This document shows positions 30,464-38,184 of a stretch of DNA of 64,000 bases, piece by piece. The position numbers and the translations under genes were made by a program. The stretch comes from Sinorhizobium glycinis. GTDB taxonomy: Bacteria; Pseudomonadota; Alphaproteobacteria; Rhizobiales; Rhizobiaceae. The DNA lies in the NCBI RefSeq assembly GCF_001651865.1, contig NZ_LPUX01000062.1:326501-390500 (forward strand), read 5' to 3'. How positions within the stretch are numbered: position 1 is the stretch's first letter; every line of letters begins with the position of its first letter. The notes beneath the pieces were generated by a model. It did not search any database, had not been told where the DNA came from, and saw nothing but the letters and a program-made list of their open reading frames with translations.

Positions 30464-30847
30464 ATGACCGCGATCGAGCCCGACGAACAGGAAGACAAGC
30501 CGCTTGACCCGGCGATGGAGAAAGTCCGCCGCAAGATGGTGCGCCTGCAGCTCGTTTCGGCCGGCGTGATGCTGATCATGCTTATGGCCGTCCTCGGGAC
30601 GATTGTCTACAAGCTGACGCGGAGCGACGGCGCGGCGATGGAGACGCCGACGGCAGTCAGCGTGCCGGGCGATGCACCGCTCACGGCGATTGCGGCCCTG
30701 CCTGCCGGCTTTTCCGTGACCGATGTGGCGCTCTCCGGTTCGCAACTTCTGTTCTATGGCAGCCTGCCGGGCGCTGAACCACGGGCGATCGTCTTCGACA
30801 CCAGGGCAGGGCGCGTCGTCGCGGACGTCACGGTCAGGACCAAGTGA
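30464..30847 (+). CDS. Small single-pass membrane protein (DUF6476-like)
   Basis: A 127-aa protein with an acidic N-terminus, one membrane helix (about residues 30-50, LVSAGVMLIMLMAVLGTIVYK) trimmed here to its core LVSAGVMLIMLMAVLG, and a small extracytoplasmic beta-rich domain. It resembles the rhizobial DUF6476 family. No function is known. The TrmH-type methyltransferase gene begins 4 bp after its stop, so the two are co-transcribed. Confidence 0.8.
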   Translation: MTAIEPDEQEDKPLDPAMEKVRRKMVRLQLVSAGVMLIMLMAVLGTIVYKLTRSDGAAMETPTAVSVPGDAPLTAIAALPAGFSVTDVALSGSQLLFYGSLPGAEPRAIVFDTRAGRVVADVTVRTK

Positions 30848-30851
30848 CGCG

Positions 30852-31685
30852 ATGGCCGCGGTCCCGCCTCCGATCCGTATCGAGGACCCGGCGGACCCGC
30901 GCATCGCCGCCTTCGTGTCGATCAAGGAGCGGGATCTCACCGGCCGGCAGGGCCGCTTCATCGCTGAAGGAACGGTCGTCCTGCGCATGCTGGCGGCCGC
31001 GCATCGCTCCGGGCGCGGCATTACCGCCGAGGCGATCCTGCTGCTCGAAAACCGCGTCGCCGGTCTCGCGGAGCTACTCGCGCAGTTCCCCGCCGATGTG
31101 CCGGTCTTCGTGGCCGACGCCCCGGTCTTCGACGCGATCGCCGGCTTCAACATGCATCGCGGCGTCCTGGCGCTCGGGCGATCCGATGCGATGCCCGGCC
31201 GGGATGCCCTGATCGCCGCCGTTCCTGCCTCGAGCCTGGTGCTCGCCGCCTGTGGCATATCGAACCACGACAATATGGGCTCGCTCTTTCGCAATGCAGC
31301 CGCCTTCGGCGTCGACGCGGTGCTGATGGACGAATCGAGCTGCGATCCGATGTATCGCAAGTCGATCCGGGTCTCCGTCGGATCGGCGCTGACACTGCCT
31401 TTCTCGCGTGAGGGCACGGCTGCCGAACTGATCGACCGGCTTCTGACCGCGGGCTTTGCGATATGGGGACTTTCGCCGCGCGGCGAAGTCGACGTCACCG
31501 AAATTCCGCCGGCGCCGCGCACGGCATTGCTGGTCGGGACGGAAGGCGAGGGGCTGCCGCAGGCGATCCTTTCTGCGGTCCGCACCGCGCGAATCCGCCA
31601 GCGCCCGGGTCTCGACAGCCTGAATGTGGCAATGGCGGCGGGCATCGCGCTGCATCAGGTCGCCAGCGCCAACGGTCGCATCTGA
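30852..31685 (+). CDS. TrmH/SpoU-family RNA 2'-O-methyltransferase
   Basis: A 277-aa SPOUT methyltransferase. An N-terminal substrate-binding part is followed by the three SpoU motifs: NHDNMGSLFRNA (catalytic Asn and Arg), LLVGTEGEGLP (SAM loop) and SLNVAMAAGIAL (knot). Such enzymes methylate a ribose in tRNA or rRNA; which nucleotide is not clear. The ATG at 30852 is chosen since a frame from 30723 runs inside the upstream gene. Confidence 0.88.
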   Translation: MAAVPPPIRIEDPADPRIAAFVSIKERDLTGRQGRFIAEGTVVLRMLAAAHRSGRGITAEAILLLENRVAGLAELLAQFPADVPVFVADAPVFDAIAGFNMHRGVLALGRSDAMPGRDALIAAVPASSLVLAACGISNHDNMGSLFRNAAAFGVDAVLMDESSCDPMYRKSIRVSVGSALTLPFSREGTAAELIDRLLTAGFAIWGLSPRGEVDVTEIPPAPRTALLVGTEGEGLPQAILSAVRTARIRQRPGLDSLNVAMAAGIALHQVASANGRI

Positions 31686-31698
31686 CGGGGGTACTCGG

Positions 31699-31859
31699 CC
31701 CCTCATCCGCCTGCCGGCACCTTCTCCCCGCGGGCGGGGAGAAGGGACTTGCCGCCCGCAACGGTTCCTCGCCGATAGGAGGGGTTTGGCGAAGCGTTGC
31801 CGCGAGTCCCCTTCGCCCCGCGTGCGGGGAGAAGGTGGCCAGCAGGCCGGATGAGGGGC
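31699..31859. repeat. RIME-like inverted repeat pair (family B)
   Basis: Arms CCCCTCATCCG..CTTCTCCCCGC (31699-31750) and GCGGGGAGAAGG..CGGATGAGGGG (31806-31859) are inverted complements around a 55-bp centre. They lie between two convergent genes and would form a long hairpin. Confidence 0.75.
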
Positions 31860-31914
31860 TCGTTCACTCAGTCAGAGGCGGCTGACAAATTCCAGCAGAA
31901 TGCCGCTCGCGCCA

Positions 31915-33075
31915 TCATTCAGGCGGCAGCATGTCCTTGGCTCTTCGGGCCAGGCTCTTGCGGGCTCCTGGCATCGCAGTCTCCTCGCGGGCGAGAAGCC
32001 CGTGGATCGGCGAGGACGAGCCTTCCCGCACCGCGGTGAGCGCCACCATGCCGGCAGCGATCTGCGCGACCTCCCCGCGCAACGCCTCGTCATGGGCGGC
32101 GGATCTCGAATTCACGAGACGTTCCGAGAGTGCCGTCGCGCGGTTGCGCAAATCATCCGAAAGGCTGGTCGGGTCGGGGCCAATCGGCGCTCCATGCGCT
32201 CCGCCGTCGGCACCAACCATTCCCGCGATTTTGTGCTGTTCTGCTCGCCTCGGCGGCTTGGTGCCGGCCAAACGAAGCGCTTTCGTCGCTTCGCGAATTT
32301 CCTGGTTTGCAGCCTTCACCCGGGTTTTCAGCCGCTCGATCTCTTCCGCGCGCCGCTCAAGCGCAGTTTCGCGGTCGACGTTGGCGGCCGTTTCGCGAGC
32401 AAGCTTGGTTTCGAGCTGCCGTATGCGGTTCTCTTCTCGGCCCAGCCGCAACTCCATTTCACGAGCCCGGGCGTTTTCGGTCTTGAGATCGGCGCGCAGG
32501 GCCTCGCGCTCGTCGCGCAGCCCTGCGGCCCGGCTCTTCAAATGTTCGATCTGCGTTTCCCGCGCCGCAAGGTCGATGCGGAGGTTGTCGAGCTCGGCCG
32601 CCTGCTCGTCGATCTGCTTGTTCAAGGTGCGGATCGCCTCGTTCTTGGCGCCGCTGTCACGCTGCTGATTGTCGTATGACGCCCTCATGTCGGCGATCCG
32701 CAGCTCGAGCTGGCGGACGGTCGATCGCATGTCGGCTGCCTCGACGTTCATCTCGGCAAGCTGCGCGTGGAGATCGGCGTTTTCGCCAGCCAACCGTCGG
32801 GCCTCGCTGAGCGCCTTTTCATTCTCCAGCATCATTGCAACGCCCTTGTCGCGTTCGCGACGGAGCGTCTGCGCCATCTTGGCGTTCTCGGCGGCATAGG
32901 TGGCCCGCGCGGCGTCCCTTTGGGCGCGAACCTCCTGGGGGCTCAGCGGCATCGTCGCTTTCAAACGATCCTCGGCAAAGCGGACGATGCGCCGTTGAAT
33001 GGCCGGCGCGACCAGCAGGCCGATGATCGCCGCGGTCAGGAAACCCAGGGCAAAGAGGAGCGCATATTCAATCAC
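31915..33075 (-). CDS. Membrane-anchored coiled-coil protein of unknown function
   Basis: A 386-aa protein with one N-terminal membrane helix (YALLFALGFLTAAIIGLLVA, residues 4-23) and a continuous coiled coil of about 240 residues (about 45-285) rich in Glu, Arg and Ala heptads. A C-terminal part (LSDDLRNRATALSERLV and following) is less regular. The layout, short N-anchor plus long cytoplasmic coil, recalls scaffold proteins of division or polarity, but no homology to a named one is evident. No operon partner. Confidence 0.8.
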   Translation of the reverse strand: MIEYALLFALGFLTAAIIGLLVAPAIQRRIVRFAEDRLKATMPLSPQEVRAQRDAARATYAAENAKMAQTLRRERDKGVAMMLENEKALSEARRLAGENADLHAQLAEMNVEAADMRSTVRQLELRIADMRASYDNQQRDSGAKNEAIRTLNKQIDEQAAELDNLRIDLAARETQIEHLKSRAAGLRDEREALRADLKTENARAREMELRLGREENRIRQLETKLARETAANVDRETALERRAEEIERLKTRVKAANQEIREATKALRLAGTKPPRRAEQHKIAGMVGADGGAHGAPIGPDPTSLSDDLRNRATALSERLVNSRSAAHDEALRGEVAQIAAGMVALTAVREGSSSPIHGLLAREETAMPGARKSLARRAKDMLPPE

Positions 33076-33235
33076 GTGCTGGCCGTTTCAATCTGGACCG
33101 GATCCGATGCATCCATGCGGTTGGGCGGTTGTTTCCTTCTCCCGCAGTAAGCACGACGGCTCGAAAGCTGCAACAATTACTGCAGGATTGCATGCCCTTC
33201 GCTGGCTCCAGACGCTTGTATGCGGCCTTTCGGTG

Positions 33236-33829
33236 TCAGAACGGGTTCCAGGTCGGCTGTTGCGTCAGCTTCAGATAGCCGACATTGACGCCAAGCCTCG
33301 CGCCGATGCCGGTGCGGATCGGCACGACGACGACGTGCTCATCCGTCAGCACCGTCATGCCGACGCCGGCGACCACATAGGCGGAGCCGGATACGCCGCC
33401 GAAGCGCTTGTAAAGGGCCGGGACGCTCGGCAGGTTATAGACGAGCATCATCGCCCGGCTGCCTTGGCCGCCCCAGTCGAGCCCGAGCGACGGGCCCTGC
33501 CAGAAGACACTGTGCTGACCCACATTCTTGGTGTGGAGCTCGCCCTCGCCATAGGTCAGGCCGGCAATGAAGGCACCGGAACCTTCCTGGCCGAGGATAT
33601 AGCCGTTCGGCAGGCCGTAGCGCTCGAAGGCGCGCTCCACGACTTTCGCAAGCCCGCCCGAAGTCTCGCCGAAGAAGCCGTGGCCTGCGTCGACGATCTC
33701 CTGCATCGTGTACTGACTGCCATTCGGAGATTGGGCATGCGCGGCGGACATCAGGGCGCTGCCTATCAGCAGCATCGTGGTCAGTATGGCGCGAACAGCC
33801 ATTGCGGTTGCCTTCATGATCGGCTGCAT
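33236..33829 (-). CDS. eipA: EipA-like envelope integrity protein (DUF1134)
   Basis: A 197-aa secreted protein. The signal peptide covers about residues 1-32 (ending AAHA). The mature part is a compact DUF1134 domain (GYILGQEGSGAFIAGLTYGEG, WGGQGSRAMMLVYNLP). In Brucella the DUF1134 protein EipA is a periplasmic beta-barrel needed for envelope integrity. The start is supported by GGAGGAAACG before the ATG at 33829. It lies upstream of and divergent from chpT; the cytokinesis circuit and envelope link is of interest but unproved. Confidence 0.85.
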   Translation of the reverse strand: MQPIMKATAMAVRAILTTMLLIGSALMSAAHAQSPNGSQYTMQEIVDAGHGFFGETSGGLAKVVERAFERYGLPNGYILGQEGSGAFIAGLTYGEGELHTKNVGQHSVFWQGPSLGLDWGGQGSRAMMLVYNLPSVPALYKRFGGVSGSAYVVAGVGMTVLTDEHVVVVPIRTGIGARLGVNVGYLKLTQQPTWNPF

Positions 33830-34141
33830 CGTTTCCTCCGTCAGGCGCGAATGCGGCTCGCGGGCCGGCCGTCATGACCAGCTCATGCATCGGTTGGCGC
33901 GGGCCAGCGCGGGTCTCGAACGAGTGCACCTGATCGGCTTTCCGTGGTTCCACTCGAAATCCGGGGGTGCCCTGACAATTTGAACCGATCCTCTTAACAA
34001 TCGGTTTACCAAATGTGATGTCATTATGGCCTATTGATCGGCGCGGGCTGCATGGTTATGCCGGGCTCGGGCAAGGCCTTCCCGACAGGGCAGGGAGCGC
34101 CCAGGGTGCCGATATCCGGATAGAACCGAACGGGAAGAATG
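33830..34141. promoter_or_regulatory. Intergenic region eipA / chpT with a CtrA-type half-conserved box
   Basis: 312 bp between divergent genes. TTAA-N7-TTTA at 33994-34008 is a three-quarter match plus one base to the CtrA consensus, about 135 bp before the chpT ATG. No coding sequence was seen here. Confidence 0.4.
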
Positions 34142-34786
34142 ATGGCAAAGAATCCGAACCTGACGTTGACGGGACCCGATCTGGCGGCGCTGCTGTGCAG
34201 CCGGGTGTGTCACGACATCATTTCGCCGGTCGGCGCCATCAACAACGGCCTCGAACTCCTGGACGAAGGCGGCGCCGACGCCGATGCGATGGACCTGATC
34301 CGCACCAGCGCGCTCAATGCCTCGGTGCGGCTGAAATTCGCCCGGCTCGCCTTCGGCGCCTCCGGCTCGGTCGGCGCGTCGATCGACACTGGCGAGGCGG
34401 AGAAGGCGGCCAAGGACTTCGCCGCGGCGGAAAAGAAAACAGAGGTCAGCTGGAACGGCCCTCGGGCGATCATCGCCAAGAACCGGGTCAAGCTGCTCCT
34501 GAACCTCTTCCTGATCGCCTATGGTGCGATCCCGCGCGGCGGCTCGATCGACATCACCCTGGAGAACCCGGAGTTCGACGCGCTATTCACCCTTGTCGCC
34601 AAGGGGCGGATGATGCGCGTCCCGCCGAAGCTGACCGAACTCCTATCCGGCACCCCCGAGGAAGCGGTGGACGCCCACTCCATCCAGCCCTACTACACGG
34701 TCCTGCTTGCCGAAGAGGCCGGCATGGCGATCGACGTCGCCTCGACCGGCGAGGCGATCGTCTTCACCGCACGAACCGAAGCCTGA
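34142..34786 (+). CDS. chpT: Histidine phosphotransferase ChpT
   Basis: A 214-aa dimeric phosphotransferase that passes phosphate from CckA to CtrA and CpdR in the alphaproteobacterial cell cycle. The phospho-accepting histidine is in SRVCHDIISPVGAINNGLELL, first helix shown here as CHDIISPVGAINNG. The rest resembles a degenerate kinase ATPase domain without nucleotide motifs, as is known for ChpT. ATG at 34142 is taken because the GGGAAG site sits too close to the ATG at 34139. Its clustering with ctrA and sciP supports the role. Confidence 0.92.
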   Translation: MAKNPNLTLTGPDLAALLCSRVCHDIISPVGAINNGLELLDEGGADADAMDLIRTSALNASVRLKFARLAFGASGSVGASIDTGEAEKAAKDFAAAEKKTEVSWNGPRAIIAKNRVKLLLNLFLIAYGAIPRGGSIDITLENPEFDALFTLVAKGRMMRVPPKLTELLSGTPEEAVDAHSIQPYYTVLLAEEAGMAIDVASTGEAIVFTARTEA

Positions 34787-34817
34787 TCCAGGCGCTGCCG
34801 TTCACCGCCTGGCATAA

Positions 34818-34859
34818 AAGGGGTCTCCATCGTCGATACGGTGGAGACCTTTCGTTTTT
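34818..34859 (+). terminator. Rho-independent terminator after chpT
   Basis: GGTCTCCA (34822-34829) pairs with TGGAGACC (34842-34849), flanked by AAAAG before and TTTCGTTTTT after. Confidence 0.8.
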
Positions 34860-34999
34860 GCCCACGCAAATCGGAAATATCGCCTGGGCGAAATGAAAAC
34901 CAGCCTTCGACCCTGCCGGTAACGGTTTCTTTGCCAAATTTCTCTAGCCTTGTTTCATGGACGTGTTTTCGCGTCCGATGAGGCCTGAAGGAGTTGGAC

Positions 35000-35362
35000 A
35001 TGCGGCGCTTGATGATTGCCGATGGCTCGGATGTTGTGAGGAAGGTCGGGAAGCGCATTCTGTCGGGCATGGGTTTCCTGGTGTTGGAAGCGCCGAGCAG
35101 CCTCGAGGCGCTTGTCCGCTGCGAAGCCGAGCTGCCGAACATCCTGATCGTCGACTCCGGGCTCGACGGCGCGCTCGACCTCATCGCCAACATTCGCCGG
35201 CTGCCCGAAGGCGCGTCGGTGCGCATCTATTATTGTGTCGTCGAGGCGGATCTCAGGAAGATGATGGCCGGCAAGCGGGCGGGGGCGGACGATTTCCTGC
35301 TGAAGCCCTTCGACCGCAAGATCCTGACGAGCGTCTTCGCCAGTCAATCCATGGCCGCCTGA
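35000..35362 (+). CDS. Receiver-only response regulator between chpT and ctrA
   Basis: A 120-aa single receiver domain with no output domain. An acidic residue pair lies in MIADGSDVV, the probable phospho-aspartate in ILIVDSGLDG (about residue 52), and the lysine in FLLKPFDRK. The usual Thr/Ser of strand 4 seems replaced in IYYCVVEAD (Cys or Val). The ATG at 35000 has GAAGGAG 6 bp upstream; a TTG at 34994 is the other option. It could be a phosphate sink or a ChpT partner; this is inference from its place between chpT and ctrA. It is not CpdR by sequence. Confidence 0.85.
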   Translation: MRRLMIADGSDVVRKVGKRILSGMGFLVLEAPSSLEALVRCEAELPNILIVDSGLDGALDLIANIRRLPEGASVRIYYCVVEADLRKMMAGKRAGADDFLLKPFDRKILTSVFASQSMAA

Positions 35363-35394
35363 CGCATTGGCATAGCGCATAGCTCAGTATCGCA

Positions 35395-35418
35395 GCCGCG
35401 GCACTTGCCGCGGCTTTT
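35395..35418 (+). terminator. Terminator after the receiver gene
   Basis: GCCGCGGC (35395-35402), loop ACTT, GCCGCGGC (35407-35414), TTTT. Confidence 0.75.
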
Positions 35419-35483
35419 GCGTTTGCGGAAATCGAACAGGCGAGGGCACTCTCGAACAGGTCAAGATCCTGCCGCAAAAGCAA

Positions 35484-35506
35484 AAACCCGCCGGCGAGGC
35501 GGGTTT
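35484..35506 (-). terminator. Terminator after ctrA
   Basis: Read leftward, AAACCCGCC (35506-35498) pairs with GGCGGGTTT (35492-35484), and the T-rich tail TTGCTTTT lies to the left (from 35483 down). Confidence 0.75.
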
Positions 35507-35551
35507 GCGGGTAATCTCGCGGTAGAGTGGCGGCGGCCCCGCCATCCAAAT

Positions 35552-36253
35552 TCAGGCGGTCTCCAGGTAATCGTTGCCGTCGGGCTCGCGCAGCACATAG
35601 CCGCGGCCCCAGACCGTCTCGATATAGTTGGCGCCGCCGGCGGCGTTGGCGAGTTTCTTGCGCAGCTTGCAGATGAAGACGTCGATGATCTTCAGTTCCG
35701 GCTCGTCCATGCCGCCATAGAGATGGTTCAGGAACATTTCCTTGGTGAGCGTCGTGCCCTTGCGCAGCGACAGGAGCTCAAGCATCTGGTATTCCTTGCC
35801 GGTCAGATGCACGCGCTGGCCGCCGACTTCCACCGTCTTGGCGTCGAGATTGACGATCAGCTCGCCGGTCGCGATGATCGACTGGGCGTGGCCCTTGGAG
35901 CGGCGCACGATCGCATGGATGCGAGCCACCAGTTCGTCCTTGTGGAAAGGCTTGGTCATGTAATCGTCGGCGCCGAAGCCCAGGCCGCGAACCTTGTCCT
36001 CGATGCCGGCCATGCCGGAAAGGATAAGGATCGGGGTCTTGACCTTCGACAGGCGCAACGTTCTCAGCACCTCGTAGCCCGACATATCCGGCAGGTTCAG
36101 GTCGAGGAGAATGATGTCATAGTCGTAAAGCTTGCCGAGATCGACGCCTTCTTCCCCGAGATCGGTGGTGTAGACGTTGAAACTTTCGGACTTGAGCATG
36201 AGCTCAATGCTTTGCGCCGTCGCGCTGTCGTCTTCGATCAGTAGAACCCGCAT
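35552..36253 (-). CDS. ctrA: Cell-cycle master regulator CtrA
   Basis: A 233-aa OmpR-type response regulator. The receiver has MRVLLIEDD, the phospho-acceptor Asp51 in [11 protein letters not shown] and TKPF lysine; the winged-helix domain ends [25 protein letters not shown]. CtrA binds TTAA-N7-TTAA and controls replication and division genes in alphaproteobacteria. It is phosphorylated by CckA through ChpT. The upstream region carries five GANTC sites in 128 bp and one partial CtrA box, which suggests methylation and self control. It is essential in most rhizobia. Confidence 0.97.
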   Translation of the reverse strand: MRVLLIEDDSATAQSIELMLKSESFNVYTTDLGEEGVDLGKLYDYDIILLDLNLPDMSGYEVLRTLRLSKVKTPILILSGMAGIEDKVRGLGFGADDYMTKPFHKDELVARIHAIVRRSKGHAQSIIATGELIVNLDAKTVEVGGQRVHLTGKEYQMLELLSLRKGTTLTKEMFLNHLYGGMDEPELKIIDVFICKLRKKLANAAGGANYIETVWGRGYVLREPDGNDYLETA

Positions 36254-36358
36254 AGTCTTCCCCTTTTCCGCCGCCCAAGGTCGTCGTGGCCCCCTTACGC
36301 GATACGGATCCAGTCGTTGCCTGATTTGGAGGCTGCCATCAAATGGTTAACAAATTCT

Positions 36359-36486
36359 GATTCACTCTGGCAAGGTGTATCGAAATGTTAAATATTTTTA
36401 GCAGTCTCCTGATTCCAAAAGTGAATCCGAAATGGCAGTTTTCATCCAAAAGATGAGGAAACGCCGCTATCTGACTCTTTCGACTC
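36359..36486. promoter_or_regulatory. Cluster of five GANTC (CcrM) sites upstream of ctrA
   Basis: GATTC at 36359-36363 and 36411-36415, GAATC at 36423-36427, GACTC at 36473-36477 and 36482-36486. A sixth (GAATC) is at 36744-36748. GANTC is the CcrM methylation target in alphaproteobacteria. Chance expectation at balanced base use is about one site per 256 bp. Confidence 0.6.
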
Positions 36487-36522
36487 GCAAATGCTGAAGA
36501 CGCCATACTTCGTGCCTCAGCA

Positions 36523-36537
36523 TTTACGGAGCCTTAA
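36523..36537. promoter_or_regulatory. Candidate CtrA box between ctrA and fliJ
   Basis: TTTA-N7-TTAA, one mismatch from consensus, about 270 bp before ctrA and 248 bp before fliJ. It could serve either promoter. Confidence 0.4.
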
Positions 36538-36629
36538 ATCATCGCACCTATGATTAATGATGCCCGTAAACGAAAGGTTACCAGCGGTAGGTATTTGTTA
36601 AGACCGCAGTCGTTTTTTGTTTCCGGCCC

Positions 36630-36724
36630 CTACAACGCCGTGCGTCTGTCGACGCATAGGTCGCGGTAGCACTTTGAATTGCTGCATTTCGCTAAATCGC
36701 TCCGATTTAGGGAAACATGCAGCA
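36630..36724. repeat. Palindromic intergenic mosaic repeat, copy 1
   Basis: About 95 bp: GCCGTGCGTCTG..GACGCA hairpin, then a common middle TCGCGGTAGCACTTTGAATT, then a CTGCAT..AAATCG..CGATTT..ATGCAG hairpin. A second copy with the same plan is at 38027-38130. Such double-palindrome elements are well known as RIME-type repeats in rhizobia. Confidence 0.75.
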
Positions 36725-36784
36725 TTGGGCCGGCAGTCGGGCGGAATCGGTAACCGGGGTCTCGCTATCCACGGAGTATTGCGT

Positions 36785-37135
36785 ATGAAAGCACGTGAGA
36801 GCCTTACCCGCCTGAAGGAGTTTCAGGTGCGGGAGAAGCAGCGTCAATTGACCCAGCTTCAGATGATGATGTCCGAGTTCGAGCGGATGACCAAGGAACT
36901 CGAAAGTCAAATCGTCTTCGAGGAAAAGAAGTCGGGGATTTCCGATCCCTCGCATTTTGCCTATCCGACCTTTGCCAAGGCGGCGCGGCAGCGCGCCGAT
37001 AACCTCCAGGTGTCGATCCGCGAGCTGAAGGTGCAACAGGATGCGGCCGAGCTGGCGCTTGCCGAGGTTCAGGCCGAGTATGCGAAGGCCGCGGCCCTGG
37101 AAGAGCGGGATTCGTCCGCCCGGCTTCGCGCCTGA
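36785..37135 (+). CDS. fliJ: FliJ-like flagellar export chaperone
   Basis: A 116-aa largely helical protein (KARESLTRLKEFQVREKQRQL, then a long charged coil) that resembles rhizobial FliJ, which works with the FliI ATPase in flagellar export. Short, low-complexity coils make such calls tentative, and fliI is not adjacent. In Caulobacter ctrA, sciP and fliJ also lie close together, which supports it. The ATG at 36785 follows the repeat element by 60 bp. Confidence 0.6.
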   Translation: MKARESLTRLKEFQVREKQRQLTQLQMMMSEFERMTKELESQIVFEEKKSGISDPSHFAYPTFAKAARQRADNLQVSIRELKVQQDAAELALAEVQAEYAKAAALEERDSSARLRA

Positions 37136-37471
37136 GAAGACACCTGCCGCTGTGTTTTGACGGAGCCTCGACCGCAACTGCGGCGAGGGTCCTTCCCCCC
37201 CCACAGGAGTTACGGACGACCCGCTTTCCTTTCGGAGAGCGGGTCGCCGCGTTTCGCAGGATCCTGCAGACTACGCCTGGATTACGTCCTGCCACCCCGG
37301 ATGAGGGATCACCTCTGGGCGCCTTTCTACGTCTGAAAAGACGCGCGGCGCTGTGGGCGATAATCCGTGAAGCACGGGAGATTTCGACTGGAGCGCATCT
37401 CTGAAACGGCACCGGCGGCTGCGGGAGGGTCCCGAGCCGCCGGTTCGATGCATAACCCTGTCGCGGATGGA
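37136..37471. other. Intergenic region fliJ / sciP
   Basis: 336 bp between convergent genes. A hairpin GACCCGCT (37218-37225) / AGCGGGTC (37238-37245) with extended imperfect stem may end fliJ transcription, though its T tail is weak. Nothing else recognised. Confidence 0.45.
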
Positions 37472-37747
37472 TCAGTGGCGGTATTGCTGAATGCGGGTGG
37501 TCCGCAGGCCGGCGAGACCGTGGTCGTTGATGGAGGACTGCCAAGAGAGGAATTCCTCGACGGTGAGGGTGTAACGTTCGCAGGCCTCCTCGAGGCTCAA
37601 GAGGCCGCCACGCACGGCAGCGACGACCTCGGCCTTCCGGCGGATCACCCAGCGCCGGGTGTTGGCCGGCGGCAGATCCGCAATCGTCAGAGGACTGCCA
37701 TCGGGGCCGATGACATATTTTACGCGTGGACGCATCATCTCGGTCAT
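37472..37747 (-). CDS. sciP: Small CtrA inhibitory protein SciP (DUF1153)
   Basis: A 91-aa helix-turn-helix protein. The signature PRVKYVIGPDGSPLTIADLP and LLSLEEACERYTLTVEEF match Caulobacter SciP almost throughout. SciP binds CtrA or its targets and blocks CtrA-dependent transcription in G1. The ATG at 37747 is used; ATG at 37738 would be a minor shortening. A TTAA-N7-CTAA box sits 55 bp upstream and a GACTC site at 37750-37754. Confidence 0.94.
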   Translation of the reverse strand: MTEMMRPRVKYVIGPDGSPLTIADLPPANTRRWVIRRKAEVVAAVRGGLLSLEEACERYTLTVEEFLSWQSSINDHGLAGLRTTRIQQYRH

Positions 37748-37801
37748 GGGACTCTCTACACAAACTCAAGACCATATGGAGGCGACCTTAGCTTGCCACA
37801 T

Positions 37802-37816
37802 TTAACATTTGCCTAA
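37802..37816. promoter_or_regulatory. Candidate CtrA box upstream of sciP
   Basis: TTAA (37802-37805), 7 bp, CTAA (37813-37816), 55 bp before the sciP start. CtrA activates sciP in Caulobacter, so such a box is expected. Confidence 0.45.
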
Positions 37817-38026
37817 GCCGCCGGTAACAATTTGCTCATAAATCGAGCCGCCCTAAAGCGCGTCGCATTCAATCGTGTTCCACTGTACACGACAGCAGTC
37901 TACATTGATCGGCGGCTGCGCGGCCGGTACGCCTGCACTCTTGCCCCGCGGAGCACAAGTTTCTATATGTCGCGGCACAGAAAGCCGAAGGAAGACCGCC
38001 AGTGCAGCATGATCAGCCCGCGGCTT

Positions 38027-38130
38027 CTACAGCGCCGTGCGTCTCATCAGGCGCACAAAGGTCGCTGTAGCACTTTGAATTTCTGCATGTTTTCCCAAGA
38101 TCGCGTAGGATTTACGGAAACATGCAGTAG
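38027..38130. repeat. Palindromic intergenic mosaic repeat, copy 2
   Basis: CTACAGCGCCGTGCGTCTCA..GGCGCAC hairpin, middle GTCGCTGTAGCACTTTGAATT, then CTGCATGTTTTC..GGAAACATGCAG hairpin. It lies between the sciP promoter and mnmA and matches the copy at 36630-36724 in plan and in much of its sequence (middle shown trimmed: GCTGTAGCACTTTGAATT). Confidence 0.75.
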
Positions 38131-38184
38131 GTAAAACAGGACGCCGGCAGCGACAGGCCGGGCCCGGATGCCGGATTGGATCCC

